Shown: positions 1 to 6,796 of the stretch, one piece after another
Position numbering within the stretch: the stretch's first letter is position 1
How the letters are laid out: every line of letters begins with the position of its first letter
Assembly: GCA_021635425.1 (NCBI GenBank)
Contig: JAJWOJ010000018.1
Location: 1-14,872, forward strand
Origin: Clostridiales bacterium
Lineage (GTDB): Bacteria > Bacillota > Clostridia > Christensenellales > Borkfalkiaceae
DNA: 14,872 nucleotides
Reading direction: 5' to 3'
The notes under the pieces: generated by a model
Databases searched by the model: none
The model's input: the letters and a program-made list of their open reading frames with translations, nothing else
What the model was told of the DNA's origin: nothing
Program-made: the position numbers and the translations under genes

Positions 1-55
1 TTTTAGGTTAAGACGCGGCGCGCAAGCGGCATAATACACCCGTATATGACGGTTG

Positions 56-357
56 AGCCGATAGAAACCCCAACAGAACCCGATTTTCAGGCGTATCTTG
101 CGCTTAATCCATCGTTCTTTCCGTGGCTTATATCGGTATATTAACCCGCGGAAACGCCTCGACTTAAACGCAAGCTACGCCTGAAAATTTGCGGTATCGT
201 CGATAGCATAATATATTGGGCAACCTTGAAGCCGTATTTTTTAATGATTTATGGTAAAGGCAACCGATGTTGTATGCAAATACAACGAGGGCGAATTTGC
301 CGTAAAGCATAAAAAAGACGGCTTCAAGGCGGGTTTCCGTTGGGGTTTCTATCGGCT
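56..357. repeat. Nested inverted-repeat element (three-way-junction-like) in the gene-free left end
   Basis: Bases 1-444 carry no gene I can support. Inside lie three inverted-repeat pairs that nest without crossing. The outer pair is 56-82 with 330-357, sharing the exact 19-mer GTTGGGGTTTCTATCGGCT, with one gap and one mismatch over the rest. Abutting it on the left is 83-107 with 164-188 (23 of 25 complementary). Abutting it on the right is 224-243 with 310-329 (19 of 20). Smaller hairpins sit inside each arm: 118-126 with 146-154 (9 bp, one G-T), and 269-275 with 280-286 closing a GCAA tetraloop. The arrangement could be a large structured RNA, a miniature inverted-repeat element, or degraded repeat copies. 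No target-site duplication is visible at its ends. The repeats are certain; their nature is not. Confidence 0.72.
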
Positions 358-444
358 AACAATGTATTAGCCTGAAAACACGACGCAAGACCGAGTTCAA
401 ACACAATCACTTGTGGCTAAAAAAATAAAAGGGAGAATTTCAAA

Positions 445-711
445 ATGAAAATCAGAAAAGGATTCGTTATAAGAAAAGTAGGCGATCAGCAGTATGCCGT
501 TGCCACGGGCGACGCGCTTAAACACTTCAAAGGCATGCTCAAACTCAACGAAATGGGCGCGTTCATCTTCACGCTTTTGCAGGAAGACGTTGACACCGAC
601 AAGGTTGTCGACCGCATTTCGGAGTGTTTCGACGGCGACCGCGACGAAATCGTTGCCGACGTTAACGACTTTATAGAAAAGCTTCGTTCGATAGATATAA
701 TCGAAGAATAA
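445..711 (+). CDS. PqqD-like small protein (RRE-type winged-helix fold), 88 aa
   Basis: A short soluble protein whose length and pattern fit the PqqD family (PF05402). It has an N-terminal beta-rich half that starts at MKIRKGFVIRKV, a central conserved-looking LNEMGAFIFTLL segment (about residues 33-44), and acidic helices to the C-terminus (VVDRISECFDGDRDEI, about 54-69). Family members bind RiPP leader peptides and present them to radical-SAM/SPASM maturases, and related domains act as RiPP recognition elements. No maturase or precursor peptide is in this window, so the role here is unknown. The start is set by GGGAGA at 431-436, eight bases before the ATG. It is the only convincing plus-strand gene and converges on the minus-strand aro operon. 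No clear promoter was found upstream; the repeat element at 56-357 lies there. Confidence 0.8.
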   Translation: MKIRKGFVIRKVGDQQYAVATGDALKHFKGMLKLNEMGAFIFTLLQEDVDTDKVVDRISECFDGDRDEIVADVNDFIEKLRSIDIIEE

Positions 712-723
712 GAACCTGTTCAC

Positions 724-752
724 ATAAAAATCTCGGGCAAAACCGCCCGAGA
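724..752 (-). terminator. Intrinsic terminator of the aro operon
   Basis: On the minus strand an 8-bp perfect stem (TCTCGGGC paired with GCCCGAGA, bases 752-745 and 738-731) closes a six-base loop and runs straight into TTTTTATG. It lies 28 bases past the stop of the shikimate dehydrogenase-kinase gene. On the plus strand the stem sits 19 bases after the PqqD-like gene, but the bases after it are not T-rich, so termination of that gene here would be weaker. Confidence 0.88.
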
Positions 753-780
753 AATCGGAAGCCGAAATATGATTCGGAGG

Positions 781-2010
781 CTAAATAAGCCGCTTTATAA
801 TCTCGTCCGCGCAAGCCGGAATCGTTTCGTCGTTTGCGATTTTTTCGTCGCAGTAGTTAAGGTATATCGGCTCTCTTTGCGCGAATAATCGACTTATAGG
901 CACACTTCTTGAAATCGGTCTGTTTGCGGTTTCAAGTTTTTCAAGTTGTCTTTCGATATAAATTATAACGCCTTGCCTTTGAAAAGCAACGGCGTTTTTT
1001 TCATTCAAAAACGTTCCGCCGCCCGTCGCTATAACCGCGCAGTTTTCTTTAGCGACAAAACCTGAAACCTCGCTTTCGATTTCGCGAAATTTTGCTTCGC
1101 CGTAAGTTCCGATTATCTCTTCGGGCGATTTGCCCGTTATTTTTTTTATCTCCTCGTCGATATCGATAAATTTTTTAGAGAGTTTTTCCGCCAGAACTCT
1201 CCCCACCGAAGTTTTGCCCGCGCCGGGCATTCCGATAAGCACGATATTGCGCTTTTTAAAAAGCAGTTTATTGTATACGGAGCTTATTTTGCTCTCGATC
1301 TCCCCTGCGAAACACCCCCATATTTTTTCCGATTGCACCCCTTGAGCCGCGAGCATCATAAGTCCGCCGCCGCAATTTATCCCGCGGGTTTTCGCCGCGA
1401 GAACGAGATTGGTCCTTAAAGGATTGTAAATACAATCGAACACGCCGACAAGGCTTGGAAACTTTCCGATATCCAAAGGCGTTTCATCTTCGGAGGGGAA
1501 CATCCCGACGGGGGTTGCGTTTATTATTATTTCCGTTTCCTGCTTTCTATAAATCTCCTCGTAAGTTAAAAAGTCCGCTCCGCCCTTTCTCGAAACGACG
1601 GTAACGCTCGCCGCGCCCGAATTTTTTGCGAGCGCCATTGCCGTTACGCCCGCACCGCCCGTTCCGAGGACGACCACGTGCCGCCCCGAAAGACTTATCC
1701 CGAGCGATTTAAGCGCGTAATCCATTCCGAAATAATCGGTATTGTAACCGATAAGCTTCCCGCCGTCGTTCACGACCGTGTTAACCGCGCCGAGCATAGC
1801 CGCTTTATCGTCGATTTCGTCGAGAAACCGCATCACTTCTTTTTTATAAGGAATAGTCACGTTAAGTCCGTCGAAATTCCGCTCGCGGAAAAATGCGGAA
1901 AGTTTATCCCGCGGAATTTCCTTTAACCCGTAATTTATTCCGTTAAAGCCGTGCAACTCTGCCGAATAACTATGCCCGAGCTTTTCGCCGATAAGAAAAT
2001 ACTTCTTCAT
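781..2010 (-). CDS. aroE-aroK: Bifunctional shikimate dehydrogenase-shikimate kinase fusion, 409 aa
   Basis: Two consecutive pathway enzymes are fused in one frame. Residues 1-250 are shikimate dehydrogenase (3-dehydroshikimate to shikimate with NADPH): the substrate-binding HSYS serines (14, 16), NVTIPYK with catalytic Lys56, NTDYFG with Asp92, the GTGGAG nucleotide loop at 116-121, and Gln223 in the C-terminal AAQG motif. From about residue 254 to the end is shikimate kinase (shikimate to shikimate-3-phosphate): Walker A GMPGAGKT (260-267), Asp285, Arg309, the GGG at 330-332, and the lid Arg364-Pro365. Both active sites look intact. It is last in the operon; its ATG overlaps the chorismate mutase TGA (ATGA), with GGAG eight bases upstream. 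A kinase-only product from an internal start is possible but not evident. The fusion order matches the order of the two steps. Confidence 0.96.
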   Translation of the reverse strand: MKKYFLIGEKLGHSYSAELHGFNGINYGLKEIPRDKLSAFFRERNFDGLNVTIPYKKEVMRFLDEIDDKAAMLGAVNTVVNDGGKLIGYNTDYFGMDYALKSLGISLSGRHVVVLGTGGAGVTAMALAKNSGAASVTVVSRKGGADFLTYEEIYRKQETEIIINATPVGMFPSEDETPLDIGKFPSLVGVFDCIYNPLRTNLVLAAKTRGINCGGGLMMLAAQGVQSEKIWGCFAGEIESKISSVYNKLLFKKRNIVLIGMPGAGKTSVGRVLAEKLSKKFIDIDEEIKKITGKSPEEIIGTYGEAKFREIESEVSGFVAKENCAVIATGGGTFLNEKNAVAFQRQGVIIYIERQLEKLETANRPISRSVPISRLFAQREPIYLNYCDEKIANDETIPACADEIIKRLI

Positions 2011-2348
2011 TTATTCTTCTCCGACAACGCCTCGCCCGCGGGCGCAACCGATTTGCATGAAGCCGAAATCGATTTATCGCATTGCCGCGCTTTCCCGCTC
2101 TGATATTTTTTGCTGAGCTTAAAAATTTCGGAATATAAAAGCCCGATATATTTTTTGAATTTTTCGGGTTTGCCGCTCGTCACCCGTTCGATTATTTCTT
2201 TTTCGCGGGACGAGACTTCGACGGGCTTATTCTCCGCCGCTTTGATTTTTCCGATTTCCTCGCACAGCTCCATGCGCTCGACGAAAAGCCTTGAAAGCTC
2301 GCCGTCGATATCGTCTATTTCCGTTCTTAATTCTTCGATACTTTTCAT
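2007..2348 (-). CDS. Chorismate mutase, AroQ class (monofunctional), 113 aa
   Basis: Converts chorismate to prephenate, the entry to phenylalanine and tyrosine. The all-helical AroQ pattern is clear: Arg8 in the first helix (ELRTEIDDID), Arg25, Lys36, Arg48-Glu49 in SSREKEII, and Ser79 with Gln83 near the C-terminal helix. These correspond in order and spacing to the E. coli Arg11, Arg28, Lys39, Arg51, Glu52, Ser84 and Gln88 set. An Asp48 equivalent is Val45. The domain ends near residue 83; the last 30 residues form a Ser/Lys/Ala-rich tail not expected in the fold. The frame opens farther upstream, to 2420, but that part overlaps chorismate synthase and is not CM-like. The ATG at 2348 overlaps the synthase TGA as ATGA, indicating translational coupling. 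No prephenate dehydratase or dehydrogenase domain is attached. Confidence 0.92.
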   Translation of the reverse strand: MKSIEELRTEIDDIDGELSRLFVERMELCEEIGKIKAAENKPVEVSSREKEIIERVTSGKPEKFKKYIGLLYSEIFKLSKKYQSGKARQCDKSISASCKSVAPAGEALSEKNK

Positions 2349-3412
2349 AATAATTCGTCCATTACGGCAATTGCGGCAATCGCCTCGATTACGGGAACGG
2401 CGCGAACCGCAACGCAGCAATCGTTTCTGCCCTCAAACGTCGCGATTATGTTGGTTTTCTCCGTTAAATCGACGGTTTTCTGAGGCTTTGCGATTGTCGG
2501 CGCGGGGCGGAAAGCCGCCCTCAGAACTATATCGTCGCCGTTGGAAATTCCGCCGTTTATTCCGCCCGAAAAATTCGTGTAAAACCCGATTTTACCTTTT
2601 TCGTCGAAATAAATTCCGTCGTTCACGAGCGAAGCGTTTTCATAGGCAAACCCCGCGCCAAGCCCGAACTCAACGGCTTTCACCGCGGGAACGGCATAAA
2701 CGAGATTAGAAATTTTTCCTTCCAACCCGCCGAAAAGCGCGCCGCCGAGCCCTGCCGGCACGCCTTTTAAAACGCACTCGATTTCCGCGCCCACGCTGTC
2801 CTTTTCGAGTTTCGCTTTCTCGATTTCGTCGATCATTTTCTCCGCGCCGTGAATTGCGGGAAATTCGCCCGCCTTAAACTCCTCGGTTATCGACGCGCCG
2901 TCGTAATATCCTTTACCTTTGGCTTTGCCCACGCGCGTGAGATATGCGAAAATGTTTATGCCGTAACGATTTTTAAGAATTTGTTTGCAAATTCCGCCCG
3001 CCAAGCAAAGCATAGCGGTCATTCTGCCCGAAAACTCGCCGCCGCCCGCAAAATCGAGTTCGCCGCTTTTAAGATAACGTGCGATATCGGCATGCGAGGG
3101 GCGAGGGATTCCGTAAAACTTCTGCTTATCGCTGTTTTTTACGTCCGTGTTGTATATCTCCGAGCGGATTTTACCCGTGATTTTACTTTCTTTTTCGCTG
3201 CACTCAACTCCGCCGAGAAATACAGGCTCGTCCGTCTCTCTTCTCGCCGTGGAAAAAGAAGAGGCGGACGGGCTTCTGCGTTTTAAAAATTCTTTAAGTT
3301 CGTCTTCGCCAAGCGAAAAGCCCGCAAGACCGTCTATATCGGCGCCGATTTTCTCTCCTCTCGAAGATCCGTAAATTTCGATTGACAATTTTTTCCCGTT
3401 ATATGATGACAT
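2345..3412 (-). CDS. aroC: Chorismate synthase, divergent, 355 aa
   Basis: Makes chorismate from EPSP by anti-1,4 elimination of phosphate, using reduced FMN. Family landmarks: the STARRE segment (54-59, usually STPRKE), RPSHAD with the conserved His107 (104-109), GGGEFSGRMTA (123-133), GVPAGLGG (217-224), PAVKAVEFG (242-250), GGINGGISNG (283-292), and a C-terminal RAVPVIEA (337-344). Deviations: the N-terminal GxSHG signature reads GSSRG, so the usual His is Arg18; the C-terminal GRHDPC signature reads GRNDCC (328-333). Length is normal for the family. The start at 3412 is preferred over the in-frame ATG at 3481 because GGGAGG lies eight bases upstream and the family N-terminus begins here. 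It overlaps the end of aroA by 14 bases and is coupled to chorismate mutase by ATGA. Confidence 0.9.
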   Translation of the reverse strand: MSSYNGKKLSIEIYGSSRGEKIGADIDGLAGFSLGEDELKEFLKRRSPSASSFSTARRETDEPVFLGGVECSEKESKITGKIRSEIYNTDVKNSDKQKFYGIPRPSHADIARYLKSGELDFAGGGEFSGRMTAMLCLAGGICKQILKNRYGINIFAYLTRVGKAKGKGYYDGASITEEFKAGEFPAIHGAEKMIDEIEKAKLEKDSVGAEIECVLKGVPAGLGGALFGGLEGKISNLVYAVPAVKAVEFGLGAGFAYENASLVNDGIYFDEKGKIGFYTNFSGGINGGISNGDDIVLRAAFRPAPTIAKPQKTVDLTEKTNIIATFEGRNDCCVAVRAVPVIEAIAAIAVMDELL

Positions 3413-4685
3413 TGAAATTTCCTCCCGACGCTTTGAACCGCTCTGAAAATTCGGGGCAGGATTTATTAACCGCTTCTGCATTTTCTATAATGCTTTCGCC
3501 GTTAAGCCCCGCCGCGATAACAGCCGCCGCCATCACCATCCGATGGTCGCCATACGTTTTGAAAACAATTTGTTTACCCGTTTCCGCTTTCGGTTCGCCG
3601 CCGTAAATTTTCAAGGTATCGCCGTCGCATTCGGTCTTCACGCCGACCGCTTCGCATATTTCAATGCATGCTTTAAGCCTGTCGCACTCCTTGAATTTAA
3701 GACGACCGACCCCCGACAGCTCGCTTACGCCTTTTGCAAAAACACAAAAAGCAACGACGACGGGAACAAGGTCGGGGCAATCGGTAAAATCGTATTTTAC
3801 AGGCTTAAGCTCGCGCTTTTTGGCGCTTACAAAATTTTCGCCCGACGTTATGTGCGCGCCCGCTTGTTTTAATATCCCGATTATCGCTTTGTCTCCTTGC
3901 ATATCGGGCGTTAAGTTCGTAACGGTAACCTTTCCCGTTAACGCGCCGAGCGTTAAAAAAGCCGCAGATGAAGAAAAATCGCCGTCAACGGTATATTTCC
4001 CTTTTGTTATATACGTCTGATTTTGCCCGTTAATCGACTTATAGACCAACTTTTTACCGTTTTTGCTTTTAACGTCAAATAAAATTCCGAATCCCGACAA
4101 AACGGATAAAGTCATATCTACATACGATTTACTGACGGAGTTTTCGGTTGTAAGAACGGAATTTCCTTTAAGGAGCGGCAGGGCGAATAAAAGCCCCGAA
4201 AGGTATTGCGACGACACTCCGCCGCATATATCGAATTCGCCCGCGGTAATTTTTCCGTTTACAAAATACCCGTCGGAAATTTTTTCGATCTTCGCGCCGT
4301 GCTTTGTCAAAACCTCGATAAGCCCCTCGAGCGGTCTTTCCGCAAGCGATTTTTCGCAAATAAACGAGGCGGAAACGCCCAACGCCGCAACGACGGGCAT
4401 CAAAAATCTGAGCGTAGAACCGCTTTCGCCGACGTAAAGTTTTGCGCCTGTTTGCGCCCTTTCTATGCCGAAAACTTCCGCCGTACCTTCCGAAACGCTT
4501 ATTTTCGCGCCGAGAGCGGAAAGACAATCGATAGTCCTGTTAACGTCGTCCGACGAGCCGATATTTTCTATTATCGTTCTGCCGCGGCACAACGCCGCCG
4601 CAATCAGAAACCTGTGCGCATATGATTTGCTTGCCGCCGCGCAAATTTTTCCGTTTGCCGAAAACGGCGATATTTTAACGTTCAC
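3399..4685 (-). CDS. aroA: EPSP synthase (3-phosphoshikimate 1-carboxyvinyltransferase), 428 aa
   Basis: Adds the enolpyruvyl group of PEP to shikimate-3-phosphate. Visible active-site motifs: Lys20-Ser21 with Arg25 (SKSYAHR), GESGSTLRF at 86-94 with Arg93, AERPLEG (115-121), SSQYLSG (158-164), DCPDLVP with Asp305, KECDRL (332-337) with Glu333 and Arg336, and GDHRM with Arg382. Length matches the family. The PEP loop differs from the E. coli NAGTAMRP version; the GESGSTLRF form is, as far as I recall, usual in clostridia. The start codon is GTG at 4685, backed by GGAGG eight bases upstream. There is a 45-bp gap after aroB and a 14-base overlap into aroC. Confidence 0.96.
   Translation of the reverse strand: MNVKISPFSANGKICAAASKSYAHRFLIAAALCRGRTIIENIGSSDDVNRTIDCLSALGAKISVSEGTAEVFGIERAQTGAKLYVGESGSTLRFLMPVVAALGVSASFICEKSLAERPLEGLIEVLTKHGAKIEKISDGYFVNGKITAGEFDICGGVSSQYLSGLLFALPLLKGNSVLTTENSVSKSYVDMTLSVLSGFGILFDVKSKNGKKLVYKSINGQNQTYITKGKYTVDGDFSSSAAFLTLGALTGKVTVTNLTPDMQGDKAIIGILKQAGAHITSGENFVSAKKRELKPVKYDFTDCPDLVPVVVAFCVFAKGVSELSGVGRLKFKECDRLKACIEICEAVGVKTECDGDTLKIYGGEPKAETGKQIVFKTYGDHRMVMAAAVIAAGLNGESIIENAEAVNKSCPEFSERFKASGGNFNVII
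3421..3426 (-). promoter_or_regulatory. Ribosome binding site deciding the aroC start
   Basis: GGGAGG on the minus strand, eight bases before the ATG at 3412. It sits inside the last codons of aroA, where GGA GGA also encodes Gly-Gly. It argues against the longer in-frame start at 3481. Confidence 0.85.
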
Positions 4686-4693
4686 TCCGAAAG

Positions 4694-4698
4694 CCTCC
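4694..4698 (-). promoter_or_regulatory. Ribosome binding site for the GTG start of aroA
   Basis: GGAGG on the minus strand, eight bases before the GTG at 4685. This placement supports a GTG rather than an internal ATG initiation codon, in the only sizeable gap (45 bp) of the operon. Confidence 0.85.
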
Positions 4699-4730
4699 GT
4701 GCAGTTTAAAAAATTCCGACATCCGAACGA

Positions 4731-5759
4731 TTATTTTAAAATCCGCCACATATCCGAAATGCGGATATTCTCTACTTTCGGCTCGCCTATATCTTTAAGC
4801 AGAATCATGCTTATTTTATCGCCCGAAACCTTCTTGTCGAACAGTATGCGCGATTTAACGTCCCGCATATCGACGCCACTATCGAAATTAAACGAATAAG
4901 CGTTCAAAAGCCCTTTCATTCTGCTCACAACTTCGGGCGAAAGCGAGTAAAAGTCCGCCGATAAGTCGATTATCTTCATAATTCCGTAAGCAACGCACAG
5001 TCCGTGAGAAAGAGTGAAACCCTTTGAAGCTTCTAAAGCGTGACCTATGGTATGCCCTAAATTGAGAAGCTTTCTGCCGCTTCTTTTCTTCAATTCGAAC
5101 TCGTCTTTTTCAACGACCGCGCGCTTTATATCGGCACACCTGTATACAAGTTCTTCCGTATCGTCCTTTAACGCGGAAAGATTAAACGATTTATCCAAAA
5201 AGGCATACTTAACAATTTCGCCCACGCCGCTTTCTTTTTCCCGCGGCGGCAACGAATCGAAACAATCGGCGTTAACATATACGAGTGCGGGCGAATGAAA
5301 CGCCCCCGCAAGGTTTTTCCCGTAGCCCGTGTTTATCGCGGTTTTTCCGCCGATCGACGCGTCGACAGCCGACAAAATCGTTGTGGAAACAATCGCAAAC
5401 TTAATTCCGCGCATAAAAGTAGCGGCGACAAAACCCGTGAGATCGCTCACCGCGCCGCCGCCTACGGCTATAATCATATCCTCTCTGTCCGCACCTCTTA
5501 AAGCCAGCTCGTCGACAAGTTTTTTATAGACGTTGAAACTCTTGCACTCCTCGCCCGCGGGAACAACAATTTCCGAAAGCTCGAAATCACAAAGCTCGTC
5601 GCGAATTTCTTTTGCAAAAAGCTTTTTGGTGTTTTTATCGTAAACGACAAACAGTCTGCCGCCGCCGTAAACGGATAAAATCTCCTCGTTAAGCCCCGCA
5701 AAAGAGCTTTCGACGACGTACTTATACGGCTGTTTGGTTTTTATCGTAAGTTCTTTCAT
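4731..5759 (-). CDS. aroB: 3-Dehydroquinate synthase, 342 aa
   Basis: Cyclises DAHP to 3-dehydroquinate using NAD and a divalent metal. Signatures in order: GGGAVSD (100-106), a GFVAATFMRG stretch, STTILSAVDASIGGKTAIN (125-143), and the metal ligands Glu181 (GEIVKYA), His236 (NLGHTIGHALE) and His252 (SHG). KRAVVEKDE (212-220) is also typical. All expected catalytic groups seem present and the length is normal. The ATG overlaps the DAHP synthase stop as ATGA, with GAGGG about eight bases upstream, so the first two pathway enzymes are probably translated together. Confidence 0.97.
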   Translation of the reverse strand: MKELTIKTKQPYKYVVESSFAGLNEEILSVYGGGRLFVVYDKNTKKLFAKEIRDELCDFELSEIVVPAGEECKSFNVYKKLVDELALRGADREDMIIAVGGGAVSDLTGFVAATFMRGIKFAIVSTTILSAVDASIGGKTAINTGYGKNLAGAFHSPALVYVNADCFDSLPPREKESGVGEIVKYAFLDKSFNLSALKDDTEELVYRCADIKRAVVEKDEFELKKRSGRKLLNLGHTIGHALEASKGFTLSHGLCVAYGIMKIIDLSADFYSLSPEVVSRMKGLLNAYSFNFDSGVDMRDVKSRILFDKKVSGDKISMILLKDIGEPKVENIRISDMWRILK

Positions 5760-6775
5760 CTCTCAACCCTCTTGTTTCCGCAAATCGATAAAATCCCCTC
5801 TGTTTTTTTGACTATTTCGGCAAACTCTTCGGGTTTGACCGCCTGCGCGCCGTCGCAAAGAGCATGCTCGGGGTCGTTATGAACTTCGATCATAACCCCG
5901 TCCGCCGAAACCGCCGCCGAAGCGAGAGACAAGGGCGAAACGAGCCGTTTAAGCCCGGAAGCGTGGCTCGGATCTACTATTACGGGCAAATGCGTGAATT
6001 CTTTTAAAAGAGGGATAACGCCCAAATCGAGAGTGTTTCTCGTGAGCGTTTCGAACGTTCTTATTCCGCGTTCGCACAAAATTACGTTTTTATTGCCCTC
6101 GGACATGACGTATTCCGCGCTTAATAAAAGCTCGTCAATGGTGTTTACAAGCCCGCGCTTCAACAAAACGGGCGTACCGAGCCTGCCGACTTCTTTTAAA
6201 AGTTCGAAATTCTGCATGTTTCTCGCGCCGATCTGAATTATATCCACGCCGTCGAAATCGTCGATGTTTTTCACGCCCGCGATTTCCGTTATTATCGGCA
6301 TACCCGTTTCGGCTTTGGCTTTTTTGAGAAGTTTTATTCCTTCCGATTTAAGCCCCTGAAAATCGTAAGGCGAAGTGCGCGGCTTGAACGCCCCGCCGCG
6401 AAGAATCGCCGCGCCCGCTTTTTTAACGGCCTCCGCAATGCCTATAATCTGTTTTTCGCTTTCGACGGAGCAAGGACCTGCGATGAACGTGTAATTCTTC
6501 CCGCTGATTTTCTTTCCGCCCGCCGTTACAACGGTATCTTCGGGATGAAATTTGCGGTTCGTGAGCTTATATTTTTCGGTCACCCTCGTAACCTTTTCCA
6601 CGATGTCCATAGACTTTAAAAGCTCTTCGTCGATATTCTCCACGCCGCTTAAAATGCCGACGAGGAGTTTTCCGCCCGCCGTTTCCACGTCTGCCGACGC
6701 GCCTTGTCGAGCTATCCAATCGACGAGTTTGTTAAGTTGTTTTTCGTCCGCTCCGTTTTTTATGGTAATTATCAT
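5756..6775 (-). CDS. aroF: DAHP synthase, type I-beta with N-terminal regulatory domain, 339 aa
   Basis: First committed enzyme: PEP plus erythrose-4-phosphate to DAHP. Residues 1 to about 65 form a ferredoxin-like/ACT-type domain as in the Thermotoga maritima enzyme, where it mediates feedback by tyrosine and, less strongly, phenylalanine. The barrel follows, with IAGPCSVES (Cys102), LRGGAFKPRTSPY (125-137), DPSHASG (His271), Glu297 and Asp308 as probable metal ligands, close to their positions in the T. maritima enzyme. Feedback regulation is therefore likely but inferred from domain content. The gene starts 21 bases after the ABC transporter stop, with only a weak G-rich site upstream; there is no room for a T-box or leader-peptide attenuator. 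The symbol is a generic one for the activity; paralogue naming varies. Confidence 0.95.
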   Translation of the reverse strand: MIITIKNGADEKQLNKLVDWIARQGASADVETAGGKLLVGILSGVENIDEELLKSMDIVEKVTRVTEKYKLTNRKFHPEDTVVTAGGKKISGKNYTFIAGPCSVESEKQIIGIAEAVKKAGAAILRGGAFKPRTSPYDFQGLKSEGIKLLKKAKAETGMPIITEIAGVKNIDDFDGVDIIQIGARNMQNFELLKEVGRLGTPVLLKRGLVNTIDELLLSAEYVMSEGNKNVILCERGIRTFETLTRNTLDLGVIPLLKEFTHLPVIVDPSHASGLKRLVSPLSLASAAVSADGVMIEVHNDPEHALCDGAQAVKPEEFAEIVKKTEGILSICGNKRVER

Positions 6776-6796
6776 ATTAAACCCCGCGCGGTGGTT

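Noticed and set aside
251..370. Small plus-strand open frame of 39 codons inside the repeat element
   Set aside because: No ribosome binding site, and most of it is made of inverted-repeat arms. Its similarity to the minus-strand reading of bases 1-90 follows from the DNA repeat and is not independent evidence of coding.
1..444. CRISPR array
   Set aside because: The repeats are inverted, few, and not evenly spaced; there is no repeat-spacer pattern.
2349..2420. Longer N-terminus for chorismate mutase
   Set aside because: The extra residues are an Arg-rich shadow of the aroC 3-prime end; the ATGA overlap start begins the recognised fold.
2110..2709. Plus-strand open frame of 199 codons
   Set aside because: Antisense to chorismate synthase and chorismate mutase; Arg/Ser-rich with no family features and no ribosome binding site.
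3413..3481. Longer N-terminus for chorismate synthase
   Set aside because: It would overlap aroA by 83 bases, has no site upstream, and adds residues not found in the family; the GGGAGG site favours 3412.
6776..6796. T-box, leader peptide or attenuator before DAHP synthase
   Set aside because: The gap is only 21 bases; control is more likely by the enzyme's own N-terminal domain or the distant promoter.
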